In this document: positions 63,301 to 64,000 of the stretch, one piece after another
Numbering within the stretch: position 1 is the stretch's first letter
Layout of the letters: each line of letters starts with the position of its first letter
Assembly: GCA_022771695.1 (NCBI GenBank)
Contig: JALEKJ010000062.1
Span: forward strand, 62,001-126,000
Origin: Roseburia sp.
Lineage (GTDB): Bacteria > Bacillota > Clostridia > Lachnospirales > Lachnospiraceae
Reading direction: 5' to 3'
Length of the DNA: 64,000 nucleotides
The notes under the pieces: generated by a model
What the model was told of the DNA's origin: nothing
The model's input: the letters and a program-made list of their open reading frames with translations, nothing else
The model's database searches: none
Translations under genes and position numbers: made by a program

Positions 63301-64000
63301 CCCAAGAGCATGTGATACGCCATAAATATCTTCTGCAAATGCATCCACATAATACACGCCCTGATTATAATTATGATTGCTCAGGCGCAGGGTTGTGCTA
63401 TATCCTCCCACGCCAATCTTGTCTGCATGATACCAATAAAGGTCACTCTGGTCTGCCTTCGACCATACGGCAAAGGACACCGCACGAATCTTATCGTCCG
63501 GGCTTACCGCTGTCACACTCATTGTAGCAACTCCGGCAGCATTATTCAAATTACTGATTTGCACACTGTCCGAGGTAACAGTTACGCCTTTGCTCAGTCC
63601 ATAATATTCCGCAACTGCTGTCGCATCTGCAACACCAAGCTGCTTTAATTTTTCATCGGTGCTCAAATAATTATTGGCATCACCACTGTTGCTTACAAAA
63701 GCATGTTCTACGATAATTGCCGGTATTCCTGCCAACTTACAATTACGAATGACTCCATAATAATCTGCGGTGGAACCATCCGGGTACTTATCCTGCTGAG
63801 CATCCTTTATCGTAATCCCGCGATTATATAATCCCAATGCAACAAGATGGTTTTCAATCGTCTGTGCCAAATTTTTTCCTACTTGACCGGCAGCCGCATT
63901 GTAATTGCTGTTTGGATAGAATACCATCGCTCCGTGTGCGGAAGTATTTGTAGCTGAGTTGTTATGTAAGCTTATAAAAATGTCTGCACCGACGCTTGCT
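60340..64000 (-). CDS. Modular autolysin: Amidase_3, nine GBS Bsp-like modules, C-terminal glucosaminidase; N-terminus outside window
   Basis: The frame is open to base 64000, so the start is missing; ATG at 63927 is internal. The first visible residues ASVGADIFISLHNNSATNTS and GAMVFYPNSNYN are the middle of an N-acetylmuramoyl-L-alanine amidase (Amidase_3), with the zinc His in SLHNN and the catalytic Glu in IPAIIVEHAFVSNSGDANNY; the fold ends near VAEYYGLSKG. Nine GBS Bsp-like modules follow. The last ~165 residues are a glucosaminidase/lysozyme-like domain: EVAFCQAMKETGFLKYGG with the catalytic Glu, QYNFAGMGSTG and an ending NYGYQIVSMVNNLKQY. It should cleave both the peptide-sugar bond and the glycan chain of peptidoglycan during wall turnover, or act in lysis. 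Confidence 0.9.
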   Translation of the reverse strand, partial: ASVGADIFISLHNNSATNTSAHGAMVFYPNSNYNAAAGQVGKNLAQTIENHLVALGLYNRGITIKDAQQDKYPDGSTADYYGVIRNCKLAGIPAIIVEHAFVSNSGDANNYLSTDEKLKQLGVADATAVAEYYGLSKGVTVTSDSVQISNLNNAAGVATMSVTAVSPDDKIRAVSFAVWSKADQSDLYWYHADKIGVGGYSTTLRLSNHNYNQGVYYVDAFAEDIYGVSHALGRASCSFQVTGGAVTVQPISAGQYSVTLSGMTIPGGTAGVSFAIWGEADGQNDLRCYNATQNSDGTWSVVLPIANHGEAGVYNIWAYGVNMGMTSTCVVKTAFRHEESASVQSIEIKNLNSNAGIFDVYIKGVSATCGVKTVQVPVWSKEDQSDIKWYTAALQSDGSYAIQVNVQDHDYNYGEYTVHVYVKSTTQIKTFVGATSVTVNQPQAKVQAVLSSDEKTCSLTASNVAVSGGIQKAYFAVWSEAGGQDDLLWYEAEKNADGTWQKDISIAAHKTEGTYQVHLYGENRKGERSVLGATSFTVNYVGVQSIKVKNLNAANGTFDVFISGIESPSGVSSVQVPVWSKGDQSDIRWYTAAKQSDGSYAVQINIRDYNYTYGKYTIHTYVTAGNGVKKFVGSTSTAIYPPQAKVQAALAADEKSCSLSASSVQMAGGVQKVYFAVWSETGGQDDLLWYEAEKSASGIWQKDISIAAHKTEGTYQVHLYGEDITGKRTVLGTTTFDVSYISVQTIRVKNVMEGTGTFDVFLYGIESPSGATKVQVPVWSREDQSDIRWYTATKQSDGSYAVQINIQNHNYNYGKYTIHTYVTAGNGVCKFTGSTSVTMNLPQTKVQVGILPDGQTCNLIASDVGLSGGVKKAYFAVWSEAGGQDDLQWYEAGNTSSGVWQQSFALANHRTAGVYEADVYAIDCNNNYVPMASIKFTVQGPSASSVSLVNYNETDGTFGVRVEGASSPAGVASVKVAVWSSGNQADLLWYDATPNSDGSYVIGADVRNHSNNTGLYYADAYVYDNNGISICAGRVTCSIVNVTNILHPISGSTSVTVQQMTAYYNRHASYPSFYQNTEAPTIEAFCQIYIEECRAEGIKAEVAFCQAMKETGFLKYGGNVKIEQYNFAGMGSTGAGVQGESFPDVRTGIRAQVQHLKAYANNEALNNACVDNRFRYVTRGTAPYVEWLGIQENPYGKGWATAKNYGYQIVSMVNNLKQY
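60880..63580 (-). repeat. Nine GBS Bsp-like modules of the autolysin
   Basis: Nine ~100-residue modules. Types alternate strictly between DQSD-type (VPVWSKEDQSDIKWYTA, WSKGDQSDIRWYTA, WSREDQSDIRWYTA) and GGQDDL-type (FAVWSEAGGQDDLLWYEAEK, WSETGGQDDLLWYEAEK). Neighbouring pairs are nearly identical, evidence of recent duplication of a two-module unit of about 600 bases. Confidence 0.85.

Noticed and set aside
53342-64000. Regular spacing of similar DNA blocks, considered as CRISPR or tandem DNA repeat array
   Set aside because: The period is about 300 bases per module with diverged copies inside open frames; this is protein-domain repetition, not short direct repeats with spacers.

Overview
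The window reads as a chromosomal segment of an anaerobic gut-type Firmicute, most likely a Lachnospiraceae member. The grounds are moderate GC, strong AGGAGG-type ribosome sites, clostridial-style promoters, surface proteins built from GBS Bsp-like modules, a DUF3048 lipoprotein, GtrA/GtrB/GtrII glycosylation genes and a decayed Rpn/YhgA-like gene of the type common in that family. This is inference; no rRNA, tRNA or taxonomic marker lies in the window.

Bases 1-29.6 kb are mainly a cell-surface polysaccharide region. It opens with the truncated end of a multidomain glycosyltransferase, an MBL-fold exported hydrolase and a BlaI/BlaR1-type repressor and antirepressor pair. A gmd-fcl-manC operon (8515 down to 5041) makes GDP-mannose and GDP-fucose. 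After a 595-bp imperfect inverted repeat and an AraC regulator comes a nine-gene minus-strand operon (20438 to 10270): polytopic membrane protein, GT11 fucosyltransferase, ABC exporter, three acyltransferase-3 proteins, a NodZ/GT23-like fucosyltransferase, a GT26 (TagA/WecG) enzyme and a small GT. A divergent plus-strand operon (20634-23691) adds two glycosyltransferase-like proteins and a fourth acyltransferase. A gtr operon (29516 to 23751) supplies GtrB, two GtrII enzymes, GtrA and a DUF3048 lipoprotein. Together these would build, acetylate, fucosylate, export and side-chain-modify a wall polymer or capsule.

Bases 29.6-38 kb hold gene remnants and then a three-gene module with its own promoter: a 1973-residue protein combining two GHKL ATPase-like segments with two phosphoribosyltransferase-like segments, a stand-alone response-regulator receiver and a DUF2971 protein. 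It looks like a signalling or conflict (defence) system and is the most unusual unit here.

Bases 38-53 kb hold a tightly overlapping operon of very large beta-rich proteins (one with DUF6603) followed by a radical SAM/SPASM enzyme. Upstream of it lie an unknown protein, an Rpn pseudogene, a stand-alone Hint (intein-like) protein and a DUF2589 protein. No function is established. A DUF2589 remnant on the far side of the 1973-residue module suggests that the two units have been rearranged together.

Bases 53.3-64 kb encode three secreted modular proteins with 21 GBS Bsp-like repeats in total: a beta-helix-like protein, a transglutaminase-like protein and an Amidase_3/glucosaminidase autolysin that runs off the window end.
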